Part shown: positions 40,674 through 50,908 of the stretch, piece by piece
Position numbering within the stretch: the first letter of the stretch is position 1
Layout of the letters: each line of letters begins with the position of its first letter
Source: Hirundichthys speculiger
Lineage: Eukaryota > Chordata > Actinopteri > Beloniformes > Exocoetidae
Reading direction: 5' to 3'
Assembly: GCA_018398805.1 (NCBI GenBank)
Contig: JAGFBZ010002257.1
Coordinates: 62,001-126,000, forward strand
Length of the DNA: 64,000 nucleotides
Program-made: the position numbers and the translations under genes
The notes under the pieces: generated by a model
Seen by the model: the letters and a program-made list of their open reading frames with translations, nothing else
The model's database searches: none
What the model was told of the DNA's origin: nothing

Positions 40674-41499
40674 ATAATTATACAACCCTATACTAGTTTA
40701 GAGACATACAGGAACCACAACTACATGTCCAACAATACATCTTGATCTGGTTACCTGCTGCATCTTTCATGGATGGAAGCATCTTAAATGTACAATTATG
40801 CATTATGATTTTATTTTTTAGTTTCTACATTAAGCAGTCCTACATTTTCTGTGGAACTGGATCTTTGATGTGATCTATAAATGCTGATGTGGTCCATGGT
40901 GAAACTGTTTTTTTGTTTGTTTTTTTCAAATTTACAAGTTTAAAAGTCAGTCCCTCAGTTTTCTCTCACAAGTTTGCAAATGTATAAAATTAGAAATCTA
41001 TGATTTTCAGAAATTATGAGTCACAGTAAAAATAGTTTCTCGAATACGTTTGTGAGTTTATAAATTAAAATGTGGAGCAGAGTGGGCGACCATCAGAATT
41101 TCTGACTTTGTAAATTGTCAAATTTTTAAGGAACTAAAATGACTTTTACATAATTGCAAATTAAAGGAAAAAAAATCAGTTTTTAAGTTTAGAATTTCAC
41201 AAATTGAAACAAATAAACAAAGTTTGGCTCTACAAACACAGATTTTCCACATGTAGATGGTACGTTTCCGAAGCATAATTTAAGTGCTTCAGAGTGACAA
41301 ACTTAAAGAAAAACTGAGGACTTTTGCAGTTTTTTTTTGTTTTTGCATATTGGGTTCTCCTGCAGGAGCTGGAGGATTTTCCTCTTTTTCTCGCCCTCTT
41401 CCTCAGTCACTCGCTTTCTCTTCTGTCATGACCAGAGTCCTTTATTCTGCTTTAAATGTTCTTAACTAGATGACTACACTTGAAGACGGGTCATTTCAC
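40674..41499. other. Unassigned intergenic sequence
   Basis: AT-rich; no gene or clear element recognised. Confidence 0.5.
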
Positions 41500-42364
41500 T
41501 AGGGGTGAGTTTTGGCAAGGACCTCGCAATACGATATGTATCATGATACTTGGGTCACGATACTATATTATCACGATATCGCAATATCACAATATATTGC
41601 GATATTCCACCCAGTTAATATCAAAATTTAAAGTAGAGATGAAAAATCAAGTTGCTGTATATGTTCATCAGATGATATTGATCATTCAGAAGACAAATGG
41701 AGTCAAAACTATTTGCTTCAAAACAACCTATTTATTGTTTATTATTAGTGTTTTTGCACATTTAAGTAATCATTACAACATACTGACGATATCGATATTA
41801 GGAGCTGAAAAATTGATATTATATTGGGGGGTCGAAAATCGCAATATATTGCCAAATTAATTTTTTTTTCACACCCCTAGCGGCGACCTTTTGCTCAAAA
41901 TCGGCCGCCTGAGCTAACCCCCAGTCTTTTTTGTGGTCGCTAGAGCTGAGCGATTTTATCGATTCTGCGATATATATTGATATTTTATCGAGTATCGATT
42001 TTCTTCTGATTTTTTCTGATCGATTGGCAAGGACCTCGCAATATGATATGTATCATGATACTTGGGTCACAACACGATATCACAATATTCTACCCAGTTA
42101 ATATGAAAATTAAAAGTAGAGATGAAAAATCAAGTTGCTGTATATGTTCATCAAATGATATTGATCATTCAGAGGACAAATTGAGTCAAAACTATTTGCT
42201 TCAAAACAACCTATTTGTTGTTTATTATTAGTGTTTTTGTACATTTAAGTGAATGAATGAATTTTTCTAAAATAAAATCGATATTAGGAGCTGAAAAATC
42301 GATATTATATTGGGTGGCCGAAAATCGCGATATATCGCCAAATTGATTTTTTTTCCCACCTCTA
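41500..42364 (+). mobile_element. Tandem pair of family III hATs sharing one target-site duplication
   Basis: First copy 41500-41879 (TAGGGGTG ... CACCCCTA). Second copy about 42024-42364, same orientation, ends CCCACCTCTA. The perfect duplication CATTTCAC flanks the whole unit (41492-41499 and 42365-42372), while the inner end of copy 1 is followed by unrelated GCGGCGAC. Between them lie TAGCGGCGACC ... GGTCGCTA inverted ends and an ATCGAT-rich fragment. Confidence 0.82.
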
Positions 42365-42748
42365 CATTTCACTCCATCCTAAAACAGCGCACGTCGAAGC
42401 TGACCTCATAGTTTGGGTTATGTGTCGTGTATCTGTGTGGTCTGGAGGTGTCCAGAACAGGTCACAGCTCCGCCCGAAACCATCAAATTAGCTCAGAAAA
42501 ACAGCTCTCTGCCTCCCTGCTCCATCCCCCCCCCCCTTCCTCCTCTGAGATTTGAGCAGTTGGAGATGACTCAGTGTGAAAATGTGCAACTTGTCAGTGC
42601 TGGAGGTGGGCAGAGCGCAGAAACGACACCTCAGACAGCAGAACTCATCTTCTCATGGAGGCAGAGAACCAAAGATGAAGCAGCCGCCATCCCGCCAGAA
42701 GGACAGTCAGACGGCTGACTCAACAACAGCCCTCTATCCTTCAGGGCG

Positions 42749-42893
42749 GGGGGGTCCAGATCCAGTCCTGGAGGCCCGCCATCCTGCAGGTCTTAGATGT
42801 TTCCCTGCTGCAACACGCCTGATCCTTAAGCTTGTCGTCCAGGTCTGATGGTCTGAATCAGCTGGAAACATCTAAGACATGCAGGACGCTTTC
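42749..42893. mobile_element. Small hAT-like MITE remnant
   Basis: Inverted blocks GGTCTTAGATGTTTCCC and GGAAACATCTAAGACATGC flank a short centre. Related in design to the TSD-bounded MITE at 53697-53911 (shared TTAGATGTTTCC). Confidence 0.5.
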
Positions 42894-43928
42894 AGGTGTT
42901 CCTCTTTTCAAATCAGCATTAAAGCTCGATGTGAACCTGGATGACTCTGATCTGGATCTGTGATGTCACAGAATCCTGAATCTGAATGAAGACTGTCTGG
43001 AGCAGTTCAGGGTTTTGTTGTGCCAGTTTTTTTGTCTTTTGAGTTGGTGAGCCGTTGTAACAAATCAGCAGCCTTCATTAATTAACTCCTGATGAATATT
43101 TACTGAGTGTTTTGCTCGTGTTTGATCACCTGGAGTAAAACAAACGGCTGTCATCTCCTCCAATAACTCCTGCGTAGTTTATTTTCTGTAGTTTTTGATA
43201 CATCAACGAAACAGCCGCCTGCTGTCTGTACACAAGGACAGCCAAGCAGCAACCAACATAAAACCGCTCTGACCAGGTGTCGCCCTGAACGCTCTGGTCT
43301 TTGTCCCCGTGATGTCAACAGCTCTTCATTTTAGATCAACCACCTGCAGTGGGAACCCCCAACCGCCACTCTGACCCCCCCCCCCAGCTTAAATATTGAC
43401 CAAGCAACGACCCGTAACAGAGGTAATAAACCCACAGGGGCGTCCCTCTGGCTCCAGACGAGGACGTAAATGACTCCAGTGATCCTGGAGAGACACTGGC
43501 TGTCACACCCTTTGAGCCAAAATTAAAAACTCCTCCTTGACTTCCAACATCTGCCCATGTCGTTATGAAAGCTCTTTTTTGTATTTTTTTTTTAATCAAA
43601 AAAAGGGGCTGAATTAAAAAAACAGCTTTATAGGACATGTTGAATAAGATTTTAGGAGTAAAATTCATGAATCTCCAGGGGGGAAAAAAAAGCATCTATT
43701 TTCTTGCTTGTTGTCCAAAACTAACAGCAGCTTTTGAGTTCACAGTTACAGACTCGAGGGATTACTGCAAACACTGGAATCAGAGAAACATAAATGTGAG
43801 TAAAGAGACGCGTGAGTTGGTTTACTTTGCTTTTTCAATGTCTCCATCTGGTGGCGCAGCGGGGAACTACATGTTCCAACAGAGGACAAAACAGCCGCGT
43901 GCATCATTTATTATTTAATAATTAAAAC
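42894..43928. other. Unassigned intergenic sequence
   Basis: A C-run at about 43375-43384 and a T-run near 43583; no gene recognised. Confidence 0.5.
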
Positions 43929-44693
43929 CAGAGACGCCGCAACGGGGTAGGCATACTGTGGAATTGCCTAGGGCCCCGAGCTGGAAGGGGCCCCAGGACA
44001 GCGGTGACATTGGTCCTTTTGTCAATGACAAAATGACTAAACTGCTTTAGAAACTGCAACAACGATATGTTGAAAACCCCCCACATAGGGTCCCCACTAG
44101 CTGTCACTGCCTCGTGTGCTAAGGGACCCCCGAGACGCGGCCAATATCGATCCATATCAATGACACAACCTGAAACCTCCATAGACACTGCAGCGACACG
44201 TTTGGAACCCCCCTAATGGGGCCCCGACTGCCCGTGGCCGGCTTTCTGCGGTGCTTCAAACTCAATAAAAGAAAAATGAAGCGAGCATATCCATCAGGAC
44301 ACGCAAAAAGAAGAAAAAAAAACAAGATGAACAAAAAAGAAAACGGGAAAGTGGTAAGTTCAAAGGCGTATAAGCTGACATTATTAAAAAAAAGTTGTGA
44401 TGCCACTTTGTCCCAGTCTGTAGTCTCAGGAAGCACAAGCAAAGCTTTTAAAAACATGGATATGGAACCAAAGACCACTAACTATTTATTTATTTTAACT
44501 TTTTTATTTTTTGCTTGATTGTGTTTTTGTCAAACTTTGCACATTTCAGTTGTGTTTGTTATGTTATATTGAATCTAAAGTGTTCTTACATTATTGTGCA
44601 CTTCTGTTATTTAAAATAAAAGATTTTTGGATTGAATGGTTTTCTTGGTGTTTTTGCGCCGGGAGGACCCTAAGGTGACTAGAAACGGCCCTG
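43929..44693 (-). mobile_element. hAT-like element (CAGGGCCG-type termini)
   Basis: Flanks ATTAAAAC (43921-43928) and ATTACAAC (44694-44701) are a 7/8 duplication. The inner reading CCTAGGGCCCCGAGCTGG and the reverse terminus CAGGGCCGTTTCTAGTC match a common fish hAT type. The plus-strand Lys-rich frame inside is not recognised as a transposase. Confidence 0.75.
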
Positions 44694-45012
44694 ATTACAA
44701 CACACGTGTAAAAATGAAGCGGCTAAAATGGATGTGGAGATAAACTGACTGTCTGATTAAAAAGATCTCATCATTTATGACACAAATGTGCAACTTACTT
44801 AATGAAAGAGTTGAAAGCAAAAACAAAAGGAATGAAATGTCACCTTATTTGATTAACATAACTGATGTGAAGCCTGTTCTGACAGTCTGCCATAAACCAT
44901 TTATGTCATATAAACATTTAAAAACGTGATTTTTAATACTTCTACCTCACTGTTCGCTATTGTTGCTTCTGCAAAATTTGACTCAACTTCAGCCTCTTTC
45001 ATGTAGAGCAGC

Positions 45013-45180
45013 GATTCTCAAAGTGTGGGCCACGGCCCCCTGGTGGACTGTCGTGGTACTGCAGGTGGGCCGTGAGAGGTCATTAAAAATAATAAAAATG
45101 TTTCAAATCCTCAATCTTTTTTAAATATGTTTTTAATTACTGTAAAATATTAACAACATGATTTAAAAACATACAGAAGT
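45013..45180 (+). mobile_element. Charlie-type hAT left-end fragment
   Basis: GCAGCGATTCTCAAAGTGTG onward matches the first about 165 bp of the element at 2934. The right end is missing. Confidence 0.7.
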
Positions 45181-47928
45181 ACTGCCAGTCCACCTGTACG
45201 TTTGGTTAAATGAACGTGGTTTCCAGCTTTAAAATCACTTTAACCAGGGGTAATCCGGGGTACCAGGCCCATATCGTGGTTGAATTTGGCAGCAAGGCTT
45301 AAATCGAGCACAGCAGCAAAGACGAAAGGGGACAAGTTGCATATAAAAACATATATTTATTGATCTGTTACAGCTGGTTAACTTGATCAACGGTAAACGG
45401 TGGCAGGCCAGAAGACATACTGTACACACCTGTTTAGAAAGTCTGACAGAGCGTCTGCTTTTGGGTTCAGTGGTGAATTAACAACACAAAGAGAAGAAAG
45501 CGACGTTGCAGTTCATGAATGTCGGGTTTCAATGTTCAAAAGTCATCCTTCAGCCTCAGTGGTTCTTCTCCTAAACAGGTACATTTACAAGACCGGTAAA
45601 AATACTGTACACTGTTGTCTGCCTGTTAAAACAGCTTAATACCAAGATCCTCTCTGATCGATCCTTTGCGTAGGACAGTGATAACTACTCACCTTTTTCT
45701 TCCCCCAAAACATGCGAGGTGGAGGAAAGTCAAGTAAAGCTTTAAAGCCACCGTATGTAGCAAAACTGCTTCTGGCCACATGGGGGCGTACACATCTGCT
45801 GCGTGGACCAAAGAGCCACTGATAACGGCGTGCTAGCGACGGGGGATGGTCCGGCACGTCAGACCGCCAACTGGAGGTGCAGACGGACTTTCTTGTGATG
45901 TGCTGCCCCCCTGTGGTCAGAGGTGTTATTGATACATGGGGTTGCTTTAATGGATAAATGATTATTAGACTCTAAAGGCAGAAATAGAGGTGCTCTGTAC
46001 TCAACAAAATAGTGTGTGGATTAAAATAGATAAATGTTTTATATATTTATACTATATAAAGGCTTAAATCTCTAGATACAAGGTCAGCCACCAGTGCTGT
46101 CCCACACACTCCTCAATACATTTAAAAACGCAGCAACAAACTCACTCCCGCTCGTCTCATTTTCACTCTGTGGACCATTAAGTTTCTGCTGTACATCTGC
46201 GGTCAAATAAACACCGGACACTGATCCCAGAAGAACACACCATGAGCCGATCTGCTGTAGGCTTTTCACGTGGAAAAAAAATAAAACAAGGTCAACCAGA
46301 GCAAATTATGTAAACTCATGGAAACATTTGTTGAGCTCTGATTTAAAGACGTTATTTGTGGCGTTTGTTCAACTGAGACTCACGTACATTTAAAAAGGGT
46401 GAAGGTGGGGCTCTGACTCCAGGCTGGAAGGCTCGGATCAATAACTCAACTCTTAATTAAAGCACAAGTCTTGTGACTGACAAACGGAGGAGGAAGTCCA
46501 GTCCGATCAGCTGAGTCTTGTTGCGTGAAGAGTTGACACGTCAAACAAAGTGGTTCGGTTGGAAGTCGAGTGTTTCTGATGAGGAAGAGACCAGGTCCAA
46601 ACGTCCGTTTCACTCCAAACACAATCTGCAAAGCAAGTCCAAATTCACAGGAACTTTTTTTCAGTCTTCCGCTGTGCTGGGACTCCGTCGAGAGATGCCG
46701 CCGCTCAGACTGAATGTGCAAACGTCGTCCGTAACGCGGAACAACTTGACATAAAACAAAACAGCAAGCGCAGTGTAACATTTTCAGTCCCTGAAACGTC
46801 GCCGCCCGCCGTTTCAAGTTCTTTACACTGAACACGACATTCCGCCTCCGAGGTTTCAGGCTTGAAAATGAAGTCGATCTGTTTATGTGCCACTAAACTG
46901 ATGGAAGAGAGGATTTGTAAAAGAGTGCTATTCTGTCACCTCCAGGACGAGACGACAAAGCAAAGACATTAATTGCACATAACTCAGACGTGAGACCGAA
47001 CCAGCAGCTGAGGCAGCTGGGTCCCATTGTAACTTCAGTGTCAATACTTTAAAGCCTCAGAGCTTCACTGACACGGATGAAGAGCAGCGCACGTGTGTGA
47101 GGTGTGGGTGTAACATTTACACTGACTCTTGACTGTTCCAACCGTGGACTCGTGGGTAAATCTACCTCTGTAACCGTCCACCTGTTGTCCAGTTAGATGC
47201 AGCGCAGCATTACTGTAAAACCTGTCAAACGTCCATCCCATCGGATGATATTTGGGTTAAAAACTACAGTTTCAAACTTGATTTTTATGTCAACCAATTT
47301 TTAAAACATCATTTCAAACAATAGTTTTCCCTCATTCCCTTCATTTCCAAAACCCTCTCTTCATATCTTCTCTTATAGACAAGATAGTTTAAATTAAAAT
47401 ACACTTTATAAAAAAGAGATAAATCGACACAAAGGATTTTTTTTTTTTTTTACGTTAACATATCACTTTCAGTTTCATTTGAAGGAATATTGGATCATAT
47501 CCAGCTTTTTCAATCTTCTGAGCCCAATATCACCAAAAACCACCTAAAGTTACTTTTTCTGGACATCGGAGGTGAAGACGGGACTCAAGAAAGTAAAGAT
47601 GGATAAGAAAAAACAAGTGACTGAGTACGAAACCGAACAGTGTTGAAAGTGTGACTTCACCTCCACACCTGAAGGGGGACCCTCTGAGCTAAAATAAAGT
47701 TGTTTTTGTGCCACTAAGCAAACTGTTGGTCTAAATGCCCAGCTGTTCTCCAACTAGATACAACACAACATTCATGTATAAAAACGTGTCTTTGTTCCTA
47801 GCTGAACTTAAAATAGTAAAAGGTGTGGAGGTTAAGTCAGTTATTGGACACTATCCAAGATTCACTCTTGTTTGGACAATCTGTGCATAATTGCTCTCTT
47901 AAGTCTCTCAGTCTCCTCCACCGAGATG
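45181..47928. other. Unassigned intergenic sequence
   Basis: Contains the dispersed repeat at about 45740-45960 also seen near 7730-7840. No coding exon or RNA gene recognised. Confidence 0.5.
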
Positions 47929-48815
47929 CCCACTGTAGCTCTCTGACGTTGCTACTGTAGCACTCTGACGTCGCCAATGTAGCTCTCTGACGTCGCCACT
48001 GTAGCTCTGTGACTTCGCCACTGTAGCGCTGTGACGTCACCACTGTAGCTCTGTGACGTCGCCACTGTAGCTCTGTGACGTCGCCACTGTAGCCCTCTGA
48101 CGTCCCCACTGTAGCTCTGTGACGACGCCACTGTAGCTCTGTGACGTTGCTACTGTAGCACTCTGACGTTGCTACTGTAGCGCTCTGACGTCGCCACTGT
48201 AGCTCTCTGACGTCGCTACTGTAGCACTCTGACGTCGCCACTGTAGCTCTCTGACGTCGCCACTTTAGCTCTGTGACTTCGCCACTGTAGCGCTGTGACG
48301 TCACCACTGTAGCTCTGTGACGTCGCCACTGTAGCTCTGTGACGTCGCCACTGTAGCCCTCTGACGTCCCCACTGTAGCTCTGTGACGTCGCCACTGTAG
48401 CTCTCTGACGTCCCCACTGTAGCTCTTTAACGTCCCCACTGTAGCTCTGTGACGTCGCCACTGTAGCTCTGTGACGTCGCCACTGTAGCTCTGTGACGTC
48501 GCCACTGTAGCTCTGTGATTTGCCACTGTAGCTCTCTGATGTCGCCACTGTAGCTCTGTGACGTCGCCACTGTTGCCCTCTGACGTCGCCACTGTAGCTC
48601 TCTGACGTCGCCACTGTAGCTCTCTGACGTCGCCACTGTAGCCCTCTGACGTCACCACTGTAGCCCTCTGACGTCGCCACTGTAGCTCTCTGACGTCGCC
48701 ACTGTAGCCCTCTGATGTCGCCACTGTAGCTCTCTGACATCGCCACTGTAGCCCTCTGACGTCGCCACTGTAGCTCTGTGATGTCGCCACTGTAGCCCTC
48801 TGACGTCGCCACTGT
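47929..48815. repeat. 22-bp minisatellite, about 40 copies, CRE-like core in each unit
   Basis: The unit is close to GACGTCGCCACTGTAGCTCT plus GT or CT. About 887 bp / 22 gives about 40 copies with scattered substitutions. Most units contain TGACGTCG, and a few have the full CRE octamer TGACGTCA (for example near 48031-48038 and 48648-48655). Minus-strand frames stay open because the unit has no stop in any minus frame, giving spurious frames of up to 317 codons. Confidence 0.93.
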
Positions 48816-49534
48816 TGATGTGAGGCACGTTGCCATAAAGAGATTTTTCAGTTATCGTAAAGATGCAACCGGACGTCTGGAGACTGCAAGAGCTAAACGA
48901 TGCTTTTTAAAAAATAAGCAAACATTCCTTCGAAATGAATTGAAATGGATATTTTATCATAAAAAAGCAGGAAAAAACTCTTTTGTGCTGCTTTAACCTC
49001 GAAGCTTATGAGGGGGGCCTGCTGAGCTAAAAACTTGAAAAGTTCTTTTTTGTCGCTTAAAATAATTGTCAGGAAATTCTTTAATTTCTGATTCTATCTC
49101 TGTAATTCTGTCCTGTATCTCTACATGGCTGATCGAATATTGATATATATAATGATAAAAACTTTTGAGTTATTCCACTTCAGACTGACTCAATCGCAGA
49201 GGCAGCTGCCATGCAAATTTAATCTAATGCCCCTCCCTCACAAGCCCGCATAACTGCTGAACCAGAACATCTAACAACTTCCTCCCACACGTCCTTGATC
49301 TGAGAACGCCGCCGTCATCTGCTCTGACACGTTCGCGAACGCTCGACGTTTGTTCTGATGGGACTCTGGCTGCGAGGACTGATGCAGTAACATCAGGGGC
49401 GTTAGCTGAGCGTTGTGGCTGCTGCTGCAACAACAAAAGCTGAGTATTAGCTTACATCACACTTAAGCATCAGCTGAGGGACCACACAGGGGAGAGGTGG
49501 CTCTGTCGCCATGGTAACAGCTGAGCAGAGGAAC
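48816..49534 (-). other. peak1: Probable peak1 3' UTR
   Basis: Non-coding sequence immediately downstream of the peak1 stop, bounded on the far side by the 22-bp minisatellite. An ATTAAA variant polyadenylation hexamer lies on the minus strand near 49215-49222. No other gene signal is seen. The extent is inferred. Confidence 0.35.
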
Positions 49535-50908
49535 TCAATGTGGCTGTGTCAGGTGGAGGGTGTTTGTCAGATGTGTTTTGGTTTGGTTCTGGTTGTGGGA
49601 CGGGGGCTGCTGCTGCTGCTGCTGCGGCGGCGGCTGCTGCGGCTGCTGCAGGATGTGCACGACTCTGCTCAGCAACTCGGTGGTGGCGAACGCCAGATAC
49701 TGGCAGCACAGCCAATCCTCCAGGCTCACGCTGCACGCCGCGTCCAGCGAGCGCTCGGCGAACTTGATCATCATCAGCGTCCGCTTCAGGTCCAGCCAGT
49801 TCTGGAGCGTGGCTTCGCGCTGGCTGGCGGCGGCCCCCGACGCGGGGCCCGTGCTGCTGCAGCCCAGCGCCTGGAACAGGTCCTCCCGGGGGCCCCAGAG
49901 GAGGCACTGCAGGCAGGCCCGCGCCTCCGACATGCGGATCCTCTCGGACGGGTTGACGGTGAGCAGCAGCCGGGCCAGCTGCTGCAGGCCCTGTGAGTAG
50001 AGCGACCTGACGGGCAGCGGCGGCAGGTCCGCCCACGTGTACTCCCGCTCCTTCAGTTCCGGCGTCTCCTCGAACGGGTTGGGCCGGTGCAGCATCTCGT
50101 AGATGAGGATCCCCGTCTGGAACTCGTCGCACTTGCGGTACTGCGTGGCTGTGATGATTTCGGGCGCCAGCCGCGACTGGTCGCGCAGCGTCCCGGGGTC
50201 CGTCACGATGAGGCTGCTCTTCTGCTTCGCCTGCGAGAAGTTGCTGATGATGAGGCGGGCGGGGCAGGTGGCGGCGCCAGTGGAGACGCTGGCCGTGGCT
50301 GGACCCGGGCCGCTTCTGCTACTGCTGCTGTTGTTGTTGGGCTCCAGTAAGTCCAGATTCCAGGGGTTGCCAGGTTGGCAGTGCACCAGCAGCAGGTTCT
50401 CCAGCCGCAGGTCGCAGTGGGTCACATGATAGGGCTTCATATGTTCCAGGCCGGAGCACAGCTGCAGCAGCAGGAGACACACCTGGCGCTCGTACAGCTC
50501 TGGGTTATTAGCGTGTCTGGTCATCCCTTCTCTGACAAAGTCGGCCACCGTCTGGAAGGGCACCTCACGGGTGATGACCACCACTCGGCTCCTTAACCGG
50601 CCCGCCGTGTTCATGTTACCCGCCGCTGCTGTGGCACTTTCATCTAATTTACCGTTTGGAGCTGGAGTCTTAGAGTCTGTCAGTTTTGTGTCCGTCTTAA
50701 CTTCTCTCTCTGCATCCGTCAGTACTTCCTCCTCATTCTCTTTCTCCTCGTCCTCCTCTTCCTTCTCCCAGGGCAGCAGTCGGGCAGGGACATCAGCCAG
50801 GAAGTGTCCACAGTCCTGCTGGATGTTGAAGTGCAGCGGGAGGCTTTGTCTCACAGCGAGACTGTGGAAAAACTGCTGCTGGGTCTCCTTCATGTGGCTC
50901 CGACAGAT
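49535..50908 (-). CDS. peak1: peak1 last coding exon (pseudokinase core and C-terminus)
   Basis: The acceptor CTCCAG precedes ICRSHMKETQQQFFHSLAV. A Glu-rich insert (EEEDEEKENEEE, about 50.73-50.77 kb) follows, then the C-lobe with YERQVCLLLLQLCSGLEHMK, HCDLRLEN (HRD replaced), ISNFSQAK (DFG replaced by NFS), RLAPEIITATQYRKCDEF and EYTWADLPPLP, and the C-terminal dimerisation helices WLDLKRTLMMIKFAERSLD and VSLEDWLCCQYLAFATTE. The conserved end (VVHILQ) is followed by a Gln/Pro-rich tail of about 35 residues that I do not expect from the mammalian protein. The stop is at 49535-49537. Confidence 0.93.
   Translation of the reverse strand: MCRSHMKETQQQFFHSLAVRQSLPLHFNIQQDCGHFLADVPARLLPWEKEEEDEEKENEEEVLTDAEREVKTDTKLTDSKTPAPNGKLDESATAAAGNMNTAGRLRSRVVVITREVPFQTVADFVREGMTRHANNPELYERQVCLLLLQLCSGLEHMKPYHVTHCDLRLENLLLVHCQPGNPWNLDLLEPNNNSSSSRSGPGPATASVSTGAATCPARLIISNFSQAKQKSSLIVTDPGTLRDQSRLAPEIITATQYRKCDEFQTGILIYEMLHRPNPFEETPELKEREYTWADLPPLPVRSLYSQGLQQLARLLLTVNPSERIRMSEARACLQCLLWGPREDLFQALGCSSTGPASGAAASQREATLQNWLDLKRTLMMIKFAERSLDAACSVSLEDWLCCQYLAFATTELLSRVVHILQQPQQPPPQQQQQQPPSHNQNQTKTHLTNTLHLTQPH

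Noticed and set aside
44216..44518. Lys-rich 100-codon plus-strand frame
   Set aside because: It lies within a hAT-like element bounded by a 7/8 target-site duplication, and no transposase or host domain is visible.
47837..48790. 317-codon minus-strand open frame that looks like a repeat protein
   Set aside because: It is the translation of the 22-bp minisatellite. The unit has no stop in any minus-strand frame, so all three frames stay open and the 22-residue period follows from 3 x 22 bp.
47929..48815. CRISPR-like appearance of a regular short repeat array
   Set aside because: There are no unique spacers between repeats, no cas genes, and the genome is vertebrate.
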